Assembly: GCA_021736745.1 (NCBI GenBank)
Contig: JAIPFG010000236.1
Coordinates: 1 to 5,284, forward strand
Direction of reading: 5' to 3'
Length of the DNA: 5,284 nt
Source of the DNA: Pseudomonadales bacterium
GTDB taxonomy: Bacteria; Pseudomonadota; Gammaproteobacteria; Pseudomonadales; IMCC2047
In this document: one piece after another, positions 1 through 5,284 of the stretch
Layout: the number at the start of each line of letters is the position of its first letter
How positions within the stretch are numbered: position 1 is the first letter of the stretch
Made by a program: the position numbers and the translations under genes
The notes under the pieces: generated by a model
Told to the model about the DNA's origin: nothing
The model's input: the letters and a program-made list of their open reading frames with translations, nothing else
Databases searched by the model: none

Positions 1-805
1 AATCTATGAGGAACTCATTGATTCTATTGGTTCCGTCAATGGGAATACCCTGAAACTATTGCTAACTGGTAAGATTTCCCAGGCATGGCGGGAGATTAAT
101 GGCACTTTTCTGGCTTTAGTTTTTGGCGGAATATTGGTCAGTGTTATTTCGCTGGCAAAAATTATTTCGTGGATATTGTTTACTCATCCAAAAATGATTT
201 GGGCCTATTTTTTTGGATTGATTTTGGCCTCAGTCATTTATATCGGTCGTCAGGTAAAGGTTACGGATTGGCGGAATTTCCTCATGTTTTGCATCGGTGC
301 CGTGGTTGCCTATTATCTTACGGGGATGTCGACGGTACAGGTTACGCCAACAAGTTTAACCGTATTTTTTGCTGGCGCCGTGGCCATTTGCGCAATGATC
401 TTACCCGGTATTTCCGGTAGTTTTATTCTGGTCATTTTGGGTATGTATCAGCCAATCATAAACGCGCTGAAGGATTTTAATGTTGGGGTGCTCAGTTTTT
501 TTGTGCTGGGTTGTGTTGCCGGATTGCTGAGTTTTACGCATCTGCTGTCTTGGCTGCTGCACCGATATCATGGAATGATGTTGGCATTGCTGACGGGTTT
601 TATGCTGGGTTCGTTAAATAAGGTATGGCCCTGGAAGCAAGCCATGGATATTGCTGGTCGAATTCAAGAGAGGAATCTTTGGCCCAGTGAGTATCACGCC
701 CTATCACAGACAGACCCACAGCTTATTCTTGTGCTGCTAATGCTTTCATTTGGAGTGGTGACTGTCTATGCCATTAATGTTATGAGTAATACACGGTCTT
801 CCTAG
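1..805 (+). CDS. DUF368 / PopT-family membrane protein, 3' part (5' end outside window)
   Basis: The frame is open from base 2 to the TAG at 803-805 and gives 267 visible residues. The TTG at 59 is an internal leucine codon, not the start, because the residues before it (IYEELIDSIG...) match the family. The protein is almost all hydrophobic, with likely membrane segments near visible residues 38-59, 65-82, 93-109, 119-136, 141-156, 161-186, 192-209 and 241-260. The second family signature, PGISGSF followed by ILGMYQ, is at about 135-150. The first repeat motif (PG-x-SGG type) should lie just upstream of the window, so about 30-50 residues are missing. DUF368 proteins (PopT) are reported to carry undecaprenyl phosphate back across the inner membrane for reuse in peptidoglycan and other surface polymers. 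The family assignment is firm from the motif and topology; the function is from family knowledge. It lies 87 bases upstream of nlpD on the same strand. Confidence 0.88.
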   Translation, partial: IYEELIDSIGSVNGNTLKLLLTGKISQAWREINGTFLALVFGGILVSVISLAKIISWILFTHPKMIWAYFFGLILASVIYIGRQVKVTDWRNFLMFCIGAVVAYYLTGMSTVQVTPTSLTVFFAGAVAICAMILPGISGSFILVILGMYQPIINALKDFNVGVLSFFVLGCVAGLLSFTHLLSWLLHRYHGMMLALLTGFMLGSLNKVWPWKQAMDIAGRIQERNLWPSEYHALSQTDPQLILVLLMLSFGVVTVYAINVMSNTRSS

Positions 806-857
806 CGATGACTTTTTTGATATTGAGAACCCCTGCAACATGACGGCGCCTTTGTAG

Positions 858-869
858 TTTAGCGCTAAA
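858..869. repeat. perfect 12-bp palindrome upstream of nlpD
   Basis: TTTAGCGCTAAA reads identically on both strands and sits in the gap between the DUF368 gene and nlpD, just upstream of the candidate nlpD promoter (-35 at 876). It is too short and has no T-run, so it is not an intrinsic terminator. A perfect dyad at this place could be a binding site for a dimeric regulator, but no known operator was recognised. Chance occurrence is possible. Confidence 0.4.
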
Positions 870-875
870 AGTCGA

Positions 876-904
876 TTCAAAATGCTCATTATATGACCTA
901 TAAA
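876..904 (+). promoter_or_regulatory. candidate sigma-70 promoter for nlpD(-rpoS)
   Basis: A -35-like TTCAAA (876-881, 4/6 to consensus) and a -10-like TATAAA (899-904, 5/6) are separated by exactly 17 bases. The predicted transcript start near 911 lies downstream of the ATG at 893, so if this promoter is used, NlpD must start at a later codon such as the TTG at 941. Support is by consensus match only. Confidence 0.33.
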
Positions 905-1672
905 CGTTGCTTTTTCACCGATTTTTGCCATGTCGCGACTTTGTTCGTTACATCATACAAAGGTCTCATCCTAAGTCTGATGCTCTTTATTGCCGGTTGT
1001 GTGAGTCATAATCATGCCCCAGTGCGTGACTTGGAAAAACCCCAGAAGGTCAGCTGGGGGCAGCATCGCGTTATAAAGGGGGAGACGCTGTATTCGATTG
1101 CTTGGCGCTACGGGCGCGACTACCGGGACTTAGCTGCCATTAATGGCATTGGTGCCCCTTATCTGTTAAAGCCAGGACAGTTGATTCGGCTGCATGGAAC
1201 GAAAAATTATACTCCTTCCGTTAAGCAAACGGTGGCGGTAAAACCGAAGAGAACCAGCATCGTTAACAAAGCCACAGAGCAAAATAAAGTGGCTGTGGCA
1301 GGCCCCGTTCAATGGCGCTGGCCGGCACGGGGGCGAGTTGTGGGTACTTTTTCCAAGTGGGCCAATAACAAAGGGATTGATATTGCCGCACCCAAAGGAA
1401 CACCTGTGTTGGCTGCTGCTGCGGGAAGTGTGGTTTATGCGGGTGGAGGACTGATTGGGTATGGCAATCTGGTCATTATCAAACACGATGCCCGTTATCT
1501 GAGTGCTTATGCGCATAATCAAAGAATACTGGTATCAGAAAAAGATTTTGTTAAAGCTGGCGAGAAAATTGCCGAAATAGGTTCTACTGGAAGCAACAAT
1601 GTGAAGTTGCACTTTGAAATTAGAAAAAATGGTGATCCGGTCAATCCATTGAGTTATTTGCCGAAACAGTGA
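893..1672 (+). CDS. nlpD: NlpD-type lipoprotein, LysM plus degenerate LytM/M23 domain (amidase activator)
   Basis: The product is 259 aa from the ATG at 893. A hydrophobic stretch (about 24-35) ends in the lipobox IAGC with the lipidated Cys at residue 36. The residue after it is Val, not Asp, consistent with outer-membrane sorting. A LysM peptidoglycan-binding domain spans about 58-101 (HRVIKGETLYSIAWRYG to PGQLIRL), a Lys/Thr-rich linker about 102-138, and an M23/LytM domain about 140-256. In the LytM domain the first zinc His of HxGxD is Asn159 (NKGID), and the HxH motif reads KLH (238-240); only Asp163, His208 and His240 remain. The same losses occur in E. coli NlpD, which is not a hydrolase but activates the amidase AmiC at the septum. 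Neither start has a clear Shine-Dalgarno. The TTG at 941 would give a more typical 19-residue signal peptide (FVTSYKGLILSLMLFIAG then Cys). At 259 aa it is shorter than E. coli NlpD (about 379), mainly through the linker. It is followed by rpoS, as in many gammaproteobacteria. Confidence 0.93.
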   Translation: MTYKRCFFTDFCHVATLFVTSYKGLILSLMLFIAGCVSHNHAPVRDLEKPQKVSWGQHRVIKGETLYSIAWRYGRDYRDLAAINGIGAPYLLKPGQLIRLHGTKNYTPSVKQTVAVKPKRTSIVNKATEQNKVAVAGPVQWRWPARGRVVGTFSKWANNKGIDIAAPKGTPVLAAAAGSVVYAGGGLIGYGNLVIIKHDARYLSAYAHNQRILVSEKDFVKAGEKIAEIGSTGSNNVKLHFEIRKNGDPVNPLSYLPKQ

Positions 1673-1839
1673 GCTAGCAGTAAAAATAAAACTGTACATG
1701 GAAGTTACTTTAAGTGGACATGATAAGCTGGTGAAAAAAATAAGTTTTTTTGAAAAATAGTTTAATAATTTGTTCACATGTCCCCAGTAAGGTATTAAGA
1801 TCGTGCAAGTCTTGGAATGATAATAAAAGAGGAAAGGCG
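1673..1839 (+). promoter_or_regulatory. rpoS leader / nlpD-rpoS intergenic region
   Basis: These 167 bases between nlpD and rpoS are very AT-rich. A run of seven A (1734-1740) and a run of seven T (1745-1751) flank TAAG and could form an all-A:U hairpin; a further A5 follows at 1753-1757. An outer perfect inverted repeat, GGACATG (1716-1722) and CATGTCC (1777-1783), encloses them. The T-run could instead pair with AAAAGAG (1825-1831) at the ribosome binding site, using two G:U pairs. In E. coli the rpoS leader is folded and controlled by Hfq and small RNAs; a similar role here is inference. A weak promoter match is TGGACA (1715-1720) with AATAAG (1739-1744) at an 18-base spacing. Confidence 0.4.
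1828..1833 (+). promoter_or_regulatory. ribosome binding site deciding the rpoS start
   Basis: AGAGGA ends six bases before the ATG at 1840. This fixes the start there, not at an in-frame TTG 90 bases upstream (1750), whose extra 30 codons lie in AT-rich leader sequence and do not resemble RpoS. Confidence 0.75.
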
Positions 1840-2790
1840 ATGGCTAAGTCGGATGAAGTAGTAATAGAAGAAGATATCCTTGACGACTCTGACGCTGATG
1901 TCATGGAAGAGGTCGAAGATCAAGAGATTGCAATCAATGAGGATATGGGGAACCAAAAAACCTTTGACGCAACGCAACTCTACCTTAATGAAATTGGATT
2001 TTCTCCCCTCTTAAATGCCGAGGAAGAGGTTTATTTTTCACGTTTGGCTCTCAAGGGAGATGAAGCGGCGCGCAAACGGATGATTGAAAGTAATCTGCGT
2101 TTGGTCGTTAAGATATCGCGTCGGTATGTCAATCGTGGTTTAACCTTGCTGGATCTGATCGAAGAGGGCAATCTCGGTCTGATTCGTGCGGTGGAAAAAT
2201 TTGATCCAGAGCGGGGCTTCCGGTTTTCGACCTACGCAACCTGGTGGATTCGGCAGACCATTGAACGTGCCTTGATGAATCAGACACGCACCATTCGATT
2301 GCCGATTCATGTGGTGAAGGAATTGAATGTCTATCTGCGTGCAGCCCGCGAACTCACACAGAAACTCGATCATGAGCCTTCACCGGAAGAGATTGCCGAC
2401 ATGTTGGATCGTCCGGTTCAAGATGTGAAGCGGATGTTGAGTTTGAATGAGCGCGTCACCTCGATTGATGTCCCTATGGGGCCCGATTCGGATCGCGCTG
2501 TTGTTGAAAATGTCACTGGCGAAGCAATTAGTGATCCCTCTGAGTTGTTGCAAAATAGTAATCTTCAGGGAAGTTTGACCAATTGGCTTTCTGAGCTATC
2601 GGATAAGCAGCGTGAAGTGATAGCCCGCCGCTTCGGTTTATTGGGGTATGAAATGAGCACCCTGGAGGAAGTGGGGCTTGAAATCGGTTTAACTCGTGAA
2701 CGTGTAAGGCAGATACAGGTAGAGGCACTAAAGCGTCTGCGCAGTATTATGGAAAAAGAAGGATTGAGCGGAGAAACGATTTTCAGCTAA
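1840..2790 (+). CDS. rpoS: RNA polymerase sigma factor RpoS (sigma-38, general stress/stationary phase)
   Basis: The product is 316 aa starting MAKSDEVV. An acidic N-terminal stretch (about 5-36) stands in for region 1.1. Region 1.2 starts at DATQLYLNEIG (43-53). Regions 2.1-2.4 run about 83-146 and include NLRLVVKISRRY, DLIEEGNLGLIRAVEKFDPERGFRFSTYATWWIRQTIERAL in the core-binding and -10-recognition part. Region 3 follows at about 156-235. Region 4 (about 243-305) contains KQREVIARRFGLLGYE and the -35 helix-turn-helix LTRERVRQIQVEALKRL. The segment VVKELNVYLRAAREL keeps Lys160, Glu161, Val164 and Tyr165, equivalent to E. coli K173, E174, V177 and Y178, the contact surface for the RssB adaptor that delivers RpoS to ClpXP. 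No rssB is in the window. It is 14 residues shorter than E. coli RpoS (330), nearly all at the N-terminus. The GLLGYE motif, its place after nlpD and the overall match separate it from RpoD and RpoH. Confidence 0.97.
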   Translation: MAKSDEVVIEEDILDDSDADVMEEVEDQEIAINEDMGNQKTFDATQLYLNEIGFSPLLNAEEEVYFSRLALKGDEAARKRMIESNLRLVVKISRRYVNRGLTLLDLIEEGNLGLIRAVEKFDPERGFRFSTYATWWIRQTIERALMNQTRTIRLPIHVVKELNVYLRAARELTQKLDHEPSPEEIADMLDRPVQDVKRMLSLNERVTSIDVPMGPDSDRAVVENVTGEAISDPSELLQNSNLQGSLTNWLSELSDKQREVIARRFGLLGYEMSTLEEVGLEIGLTRERVRQIQVEALKRLRSIMEKEGLSGETIFS

Positions 2791-2803
2791 AGATATCTTT
2801 AGC
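2786..2803. repeat. 18-bp perfect palindrome spanning the rpoS stop codon
   Basis: GCTAAAGATATCTTTAGC is a perfect palindrome. It begins within the last Ser codon, includes the TAA stop (2788-2790), and as RNA can form a 7-bp stem with an AUAU loop. It is not followed by a T-run, so it is probably a 3'-end structure or chance, not the main terminator, which lies 24 bases downstream. Confidence 0.5.
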
Positions 2804-2827
2804 CAGTTGCCGCAAAACGTAAAATAT

Positions 2828-2854
2828 AAGGGTGGCCTAGAGCCACCCTTTTTT
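2828..2854. terminator. intrinsic terminator shared by rpoS (+) and fdxA (-)
   Basis: AAGGGTGGC (2828-2836), loop CTAGA and GCCACCCTT (2842-2850) form a perfect 9-bp stem followed by TTTT, so the + strand transcript ends in a run of six U including the stem end. It starts 38 bases after the rpoS stop. Read on the - strand, the same hairpin is followed by TATATTTT and lies about 45 bases after the fdxA stop, so it probably stops both converging transcripts. Confidence 0.92.
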
Positions 2855-2894
2855 ATCGACATTATCGATCACGCCATACGGGTATGTATTAAGC

Positions 2895-3218
2895 TCAACG
2901 CTCTAAGTATTGTAGCTTACCTTGAACGCCATCCCATTCTTCGGCATCTTCTGGTGCGTCCTTACGCTCGGTGATATTCGGCCATATCTCCGCCAGTTCA
3001 GCGTTTAATTCAAGGTATTCGGTTTGATCGGCGGGAAGCTCATCCTCTGACAAGATTGCTTCCGCGGGACATTCCGGTTCACAGAGAGCGCAGTCGATGC
3101 ACTCATCAGGATGAATAACAAGAAAATTAGGGCCTTCATAGAAACAATCTACGGGGCAAACTTCCACACAATCGGTGTATTTACATTTAATACAGTTTTC
3201 AGTGACAACAAAGGTCAT
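2895..3218 (-). CDS. fdxA: FdxA-type 7Fe ferredoxin ([3Fe-4S][4Fe-4S])
   Basis: The 107-aa product is a small acidic cytoplasmic electron carrier. Cysteines at 9, 12, 17, 21 and 25, then 40, 43, 46 and 50, form CxxCxxxxCxxxCP and CxxCxxCxxxCP patterns. After removal of Met1 they fall at 8, 11, 16, 20, 24, 39, 42, 45 and 49, exactly as in Azotobacter vinelandii ferredoxin I. In that protein Cys8, 16 and 49 hold the 3Fe cluster and Cys20, 39, 42 and 45 the 4Fe cluster. A C-terminal extension (about 55-107), rich in Glu and ending GKLQYLER, is typical of the family and wraps the clusters. The ATG start has GGAG ten bases upstream (3229-3232). It follows mutS on the same strand with an 83-base gap holding a likely promoter, so it can be transcribed alone. 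The redox partner is not evident; adjacency to mutS is conserved in Pseudomonas but no shared function is established. Confidence 0.96.
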   Translation of the reverse strand: MTFVVTENCIKCKYTDCVEVCPVDCFYEGPNFLVIHPDECIDCALCEPECPAEAILSEDELPADQTEYLELNAELAEIWPNITERKDAPEDAEEWDGVQGKLQYLER

Positions 3219-3228
3219 ATGGTAGGGT

Positions 3229-3232
3229 CTCC
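3229..3232 (-). promoter_or_regulatory. ribosome binding site of fdxA
   Basis: On the - strand GGAG precedes the ATG (3218-3216) by ten bases. It supports this start, which also agrees with the cysteine numbering of known FdI-type ferredoxins. Confidence 0.55.
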
Positions 3233-3257
3233 ATAAGGCACGACATAATAACGCGAC

Positions 3258-3286
3258 ATTCTAGTTTCCACTGCTGCATTACACAA
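3258..3286 (-). promoter_or_regulatory. candidate sigma-70 promoter for fdxA
   Basis: On the - strand TTGTGT (3286-3281, 3/6 to the -35 consensus) and TAGAAT (3263-3258, 5/6 to the -10 consensus) are spaced by exactly 17 bases. Transcription would begin near 3251 and leave an mRNA leader of about 30 bases with a GGAG site. It lies wholly in the mutS-fdxA gap. Confidence 0.45.
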
Positions 3287-3288
3287 GT

Positions 3289-3304
3289 TAAAAGCTATCT
3301 TTTA
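3289..3304 (-). repeat. 6-bp A/T-rich hairpin on the mutS stop codon
   Basis: On the - strand TAAAAG, loop ATAG, CTTTTA forms a hairpin whose left arm starts with the mutS TAA stop (3304-3302). The stem is weak and has no proper T-run, so it is at most an inefficient terminator; read-through from mutS into fdxA is likely. Confidence 0.35.
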
Positions 3305-5284
3305 GCGCACCGATTGCTGTAAATCATAGAGCAGCTGTAAGGCTTGTAACGGAGTCAATTCGTCAGTGTTAAGCAATTTGATTTGTTCGATAACCGGGTG
3401 TGGGCTCGGTGCGCTAAAGAGATCCGGTTGACGGGCATTCGTTGTTTTGTTCGTTTGTTTGACGAGTGTTTCGCCTTGCTCCAGAGCACTCAGTTTTTGG
3501 CGGGCTTCGCTGATTACATCATGCGGCACCCCGGCTAACTGGGCTACCTGTAAGCCATAGCTTTGGCTGGCAGGGCCCTTTTGAACCTTATGCAAAAATA
3601 TAATGCGATCTTCATATTCAGTAGCGTCAAGATGGACATTCACTGCGCATGGCGTTAGTTCAGGTAAAGTCGTTAGTTCAAAATAATGAGTGGCAAATAA
3701 GGTGTAGGGTTTCATTTGCGTTGCCAAATGATGGGCACAGGCCCAGGCTAAAGACAACCCGTCAAAAGTGCTAGTGCCTCGCCCCACCTCGTCCATAAGC
3801 ACTAGGCTATGATGTGTTGCGTTATTGAGTATATTGGCGGTTTCCGTCATTTCCACCATAAAGGTGGAACGACCACCGGCTAAATCATCTGATGAGCCCA
3901 TCCGGGTAAAAATACGGTCGATCGGCCCTATCACAGCGTTGTGTGCAGGAACGTAACTGCCAATGTGGGCGAGCAGCACAATCAGCGCTGTTTGTCGCAT
4001 GTAAGTTGATTTACCGCCCATGTTAGGCCCAGTAATAATTAACATGCGCTGCTGAGCAGTTAGGTTAAGGTCATTGGGAACAAAGGGGGAATCCTGTACC
4101 TGTTCTACTACCAGGTGGCGGCCTTGATCGATAAAAAGTTCACCTTCCGAAACTAACTTTGGCGGAGATAGATTGAGCGATTCAGCGCGCTCTGCCAAAT
4201 TTGTCAAAACATCCAATTCTGCCAGTCCGGCGGCGCAATCCTGTAGCGGTCCTAAATCTTCAGCAATTTTTTTGATGAGCGAATCATACAAAGCTTTTTC
4301 ACGTGCGAGTGCTCGGCTTTTACTGCTAAGGGCTTTGTCTTCGAATGTTTTCAGCTCCGGCGTAATAAAGCGTTCAGCATTCTTTAGTGTTTGCCGACGA
4401 AGGTAATCGGCGGGTGCCTGATCAGATTGTGCGCGACTAATTTCAATATAATAGCCATGAACCCGGTTATAACCAACCTTTAGCGTACTGATACGCGTGC
4501 GTTCTTTTTCCCTGGTTTCCAGATCCACAAGATATTGCCCGGCATTCGCACTGATACCGCGCAGCTCGTCCAGTTCGGCATCAAAGCCGGGGGCAATCAC
4601 GCCGCCTTCGCGGATAATCACCGGCGGATTATCGACAATAGCGTTTTGCAGTAGCGCCTCTAACTCCGGAAATTCACAGATTTGATTAGCGAGATCGCTG
4701 ATCAATGGTGCATTAACCGAAGCGAGCAATTGCTGAATTTCCGGAAGCTGGATGAAGCTTTGTCTGAGCTTGATGAGGTCGCGAGGTCTTGCCGAACCCA
4801 GCGCCACACGTGCCAATACCCGCTCAATATCCCCTACTTGGCGTAGCGCCGTATGGACCGGTTCATAGCGGTAATTATCGAGTAAAGCAGCGATGGAGGC
4901 TTGGCGTTGGATTAAAACCTCTCGGTCACAGAGGGGGCGGTTGAGCCAACGCAACAGGAGCCGACTACCCATTGCTGTGGCCGTGCGATTCATGACGGAA
5001 GCCAAGGTTTTATCCTTGCCGCCTGCTAGATTGGTATCCAGTTCCAGGTTGCGCCGTGTGGAGGCATCCAAGATCACACTCTGCTCACGTTTCTCCACCT
5101 TAAGTCCGCGAATATGTGGTAATGCGGTCCGTTGAGTTTGCCGGGCGTACTGGATAAGGCAGCCTGCCGACTGAATGGCTGCGCTCAGTTCATCGCAGCC
5201 AAATCTAGCCAGATCATTCGTCTTGAACTGCTGCGCTAACAACCGATAGGCGCCATCAAAATTAAAGTTCCAGGGGGGTTGTTT
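3302..5284 (-). CDS. mutS: DNA mismatch repair ATPase MutS, 3' part (5' end outside window)
   Basis: The frame is open to the window edge (KQPPWNFNFDGAYRLLAQQF...), so the gene continues beyond 5284. 660 residues are visible and align with about residue 196 onward of E. coli MutS (853 aa). The mismatch-binding domain with its Phe-x-Glu motif is therefore not in the window. Connector, core/lever and clamp domains cover about residues 1-370 (clamp region about 225-315, with VGYNRVHGYYIEISR). The ABC-type ATPase shows Walker A GPNMGGKS (419-426, Lys425), signature STFMVEMTE (473-481), Walker B LVLMDE (Asp498, Glu499) and H-loop ATHYFEL (His533). A sliding-clamp binding motif QPDLF is at 619-623, and the C-terminal tetramer domain ends the protein. 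MutS dimers find mismatches and recruit MutL using ATP. All catalytic residues seen are intact, so the protein should be functional. In the tetramer domain the Arg equivalent to E. coli R840 is Leu646. It lies upstream of fdxA and converges on rpoS. Confidence 0.97.
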   Translation of the reverse strand, partial: KQPPWNFNFDGAYRLLAQQFKTNDLARFGCDELSAAIQSAGCLIQYARQTQRTALPHIRGLKVEKREQSVILDASTRRNLELDTNLAGGKDKTLASVMNRTATAMGSRLLLRWLNRPLCDREVLIQRQASIAALLDNYRYEPVHTALRQVGDIERVLARVALGSARPRDLIKLRQSFIQLPEIQQLLASVNAPLISDLANQICEFPELEALLQNAIVDNPPVIIREGGVIAPGFDAELDELRGISANAGQYLVDLETREKERTRISTLKVGYNRVHGYYIEISRAQSDQAPADYLRRQTLKNAERFITPELKTFEDKALSSKSRALAREKALYDSLIKKIAEDLGPLQDCAAGLAELDVLTNLAERAESLNLSPPKLVSEGELFIDQGRHLVVEQVQDSPFVPNDLNLTAQQRMLIITGPNMGGKSTYMRQTALIVLLAHIGSYVPAHNAVIGPIDRIFTRMGSSDDLAGGRSTFMVEMTETANILNNATHHSLVLMDEVGRGTSTFDGLSLAWACAHHLATQMKPYTLFATHYFELTTLPELTPCAVNVHLDATEYEDRIIFLHKVQKGPASQSYGLQVAQLAGVPHDVISEARQKLSALEQGETLVKQTNKTTNARQPDLFSAPSPHPVIEQIKLLNTDELTPLQALQLLYDLQQSVR

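Noticed and set aside
59..805. TTG at 59 as the start of the DUF368 gene
   Set aside because: The frame is open upstream to base 2, and the residues before 59 (IYEELIDS...) continue the family sequence, so the gene is cut by the window edge.
1166..1522. Antisense reading frame of 118 codons opposite nlpD
   Set aside because: It has no recognisable motif, membrane pattern or ribosome binding site, and lies wholly opposite a well-supported gene.
1734..1751. Terminator between nlpD and rpoS
   Set aside because: The A7/T7 repeat has no G:C pairs in its stem, so it would not act as a normal intrinsic terminator, and nlpD-rpoS co-transcription is expected.
1750..1839. 30-codon N-terminal extension of RpoS from the TTG at 1750
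   Set aside because: The extension lies in A/T-tract leader, has no ribosome binding site, and does not resemble RpoS; AGAGGA sits six bases before the ATG at 1840.
4173..5135. Several short + strand reading frames opposite mutS
   Set aside because: They are Ser/Arg-rich, low-complexity products typical of the reverse strand of a coding gene, without start signals.
5200..5242. Internal start giving a short MutS of 646 aa
   Set aside because: The codons before the TTG at 5242 (KQPPWNFNFDGAYR) match conserved MutS sequence, so the gene simply runs off the window.

Overview
This is a moderately AT-rich stretch of a gammaproteobacterial chromosome carrying the conserved stationary-phase/repair locus: DUF368 membrane protein (3' part) > nlpD > rpoS > < fdxA < mutS (3' part). 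The order nlpD-rpoS followed by convergent fdxA and mutS is the arrangement known from Pseudomonas and relatives. The DUF368 gene upstream of nlpD and the modest GC suggest a Pseudomonas-related, possibly marine lineage such as the Cellvibrionales. That placement is inference from gene order and protein similarity read by eye, and no species can be named.

Positions 1-1672 encode two envelope proteins on the + strand. The first is a polytopic DUF368 protein (PopT family, undecaprenyl-phosphate translocase) whose N-terminus lies outside the window. The second is the lipoprotein NlpD, with one LysM domain and a degenerate LytM/M23 domain, expected to activate a cell-wall amidase during cell separation. 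The 87-base gap between them holds a perfect 12-bp palindrome. A candidate promoter overlaps the most upstream ATG of nlpD and makes the nlpD start uncertain.

Positions 1673-2854 hold the rpoS leader, rpoS (sigma-S, 316 aa from the ATG at 1840) and a strong intrinsic terminator. The 167-base leader is AT-rich, with A- and T-tracts and an outer 7-bp inverted repeat that could form a regulated structure. No rsmZ-like RNA is seen after rpoS, although Pseudomonas encodes one there.

Positions 2895-5284 are on the - strand: fdxA, a 7Fe ferredoxin of the Azotobacter FdI type with its own likely promoter, preceded by mutS, the mismatch-repair ATPase. The 5' part of mutS, roughly the first 195 codons, is beyond the window. 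The rpoS terminator also serves the converging fdxA transcript.

The region is mostly core genome with no mobile elements, CRISPR or tRNA. I see no clearly undescribed system. The points worth a second look are the DUF368-nlpD pairing, the rpoS leader, the nlpD start, the missing rsmZ, paired hairpins on the rpoS and mutS stop codons, and a substituted tetramer-contact residue in MutS.
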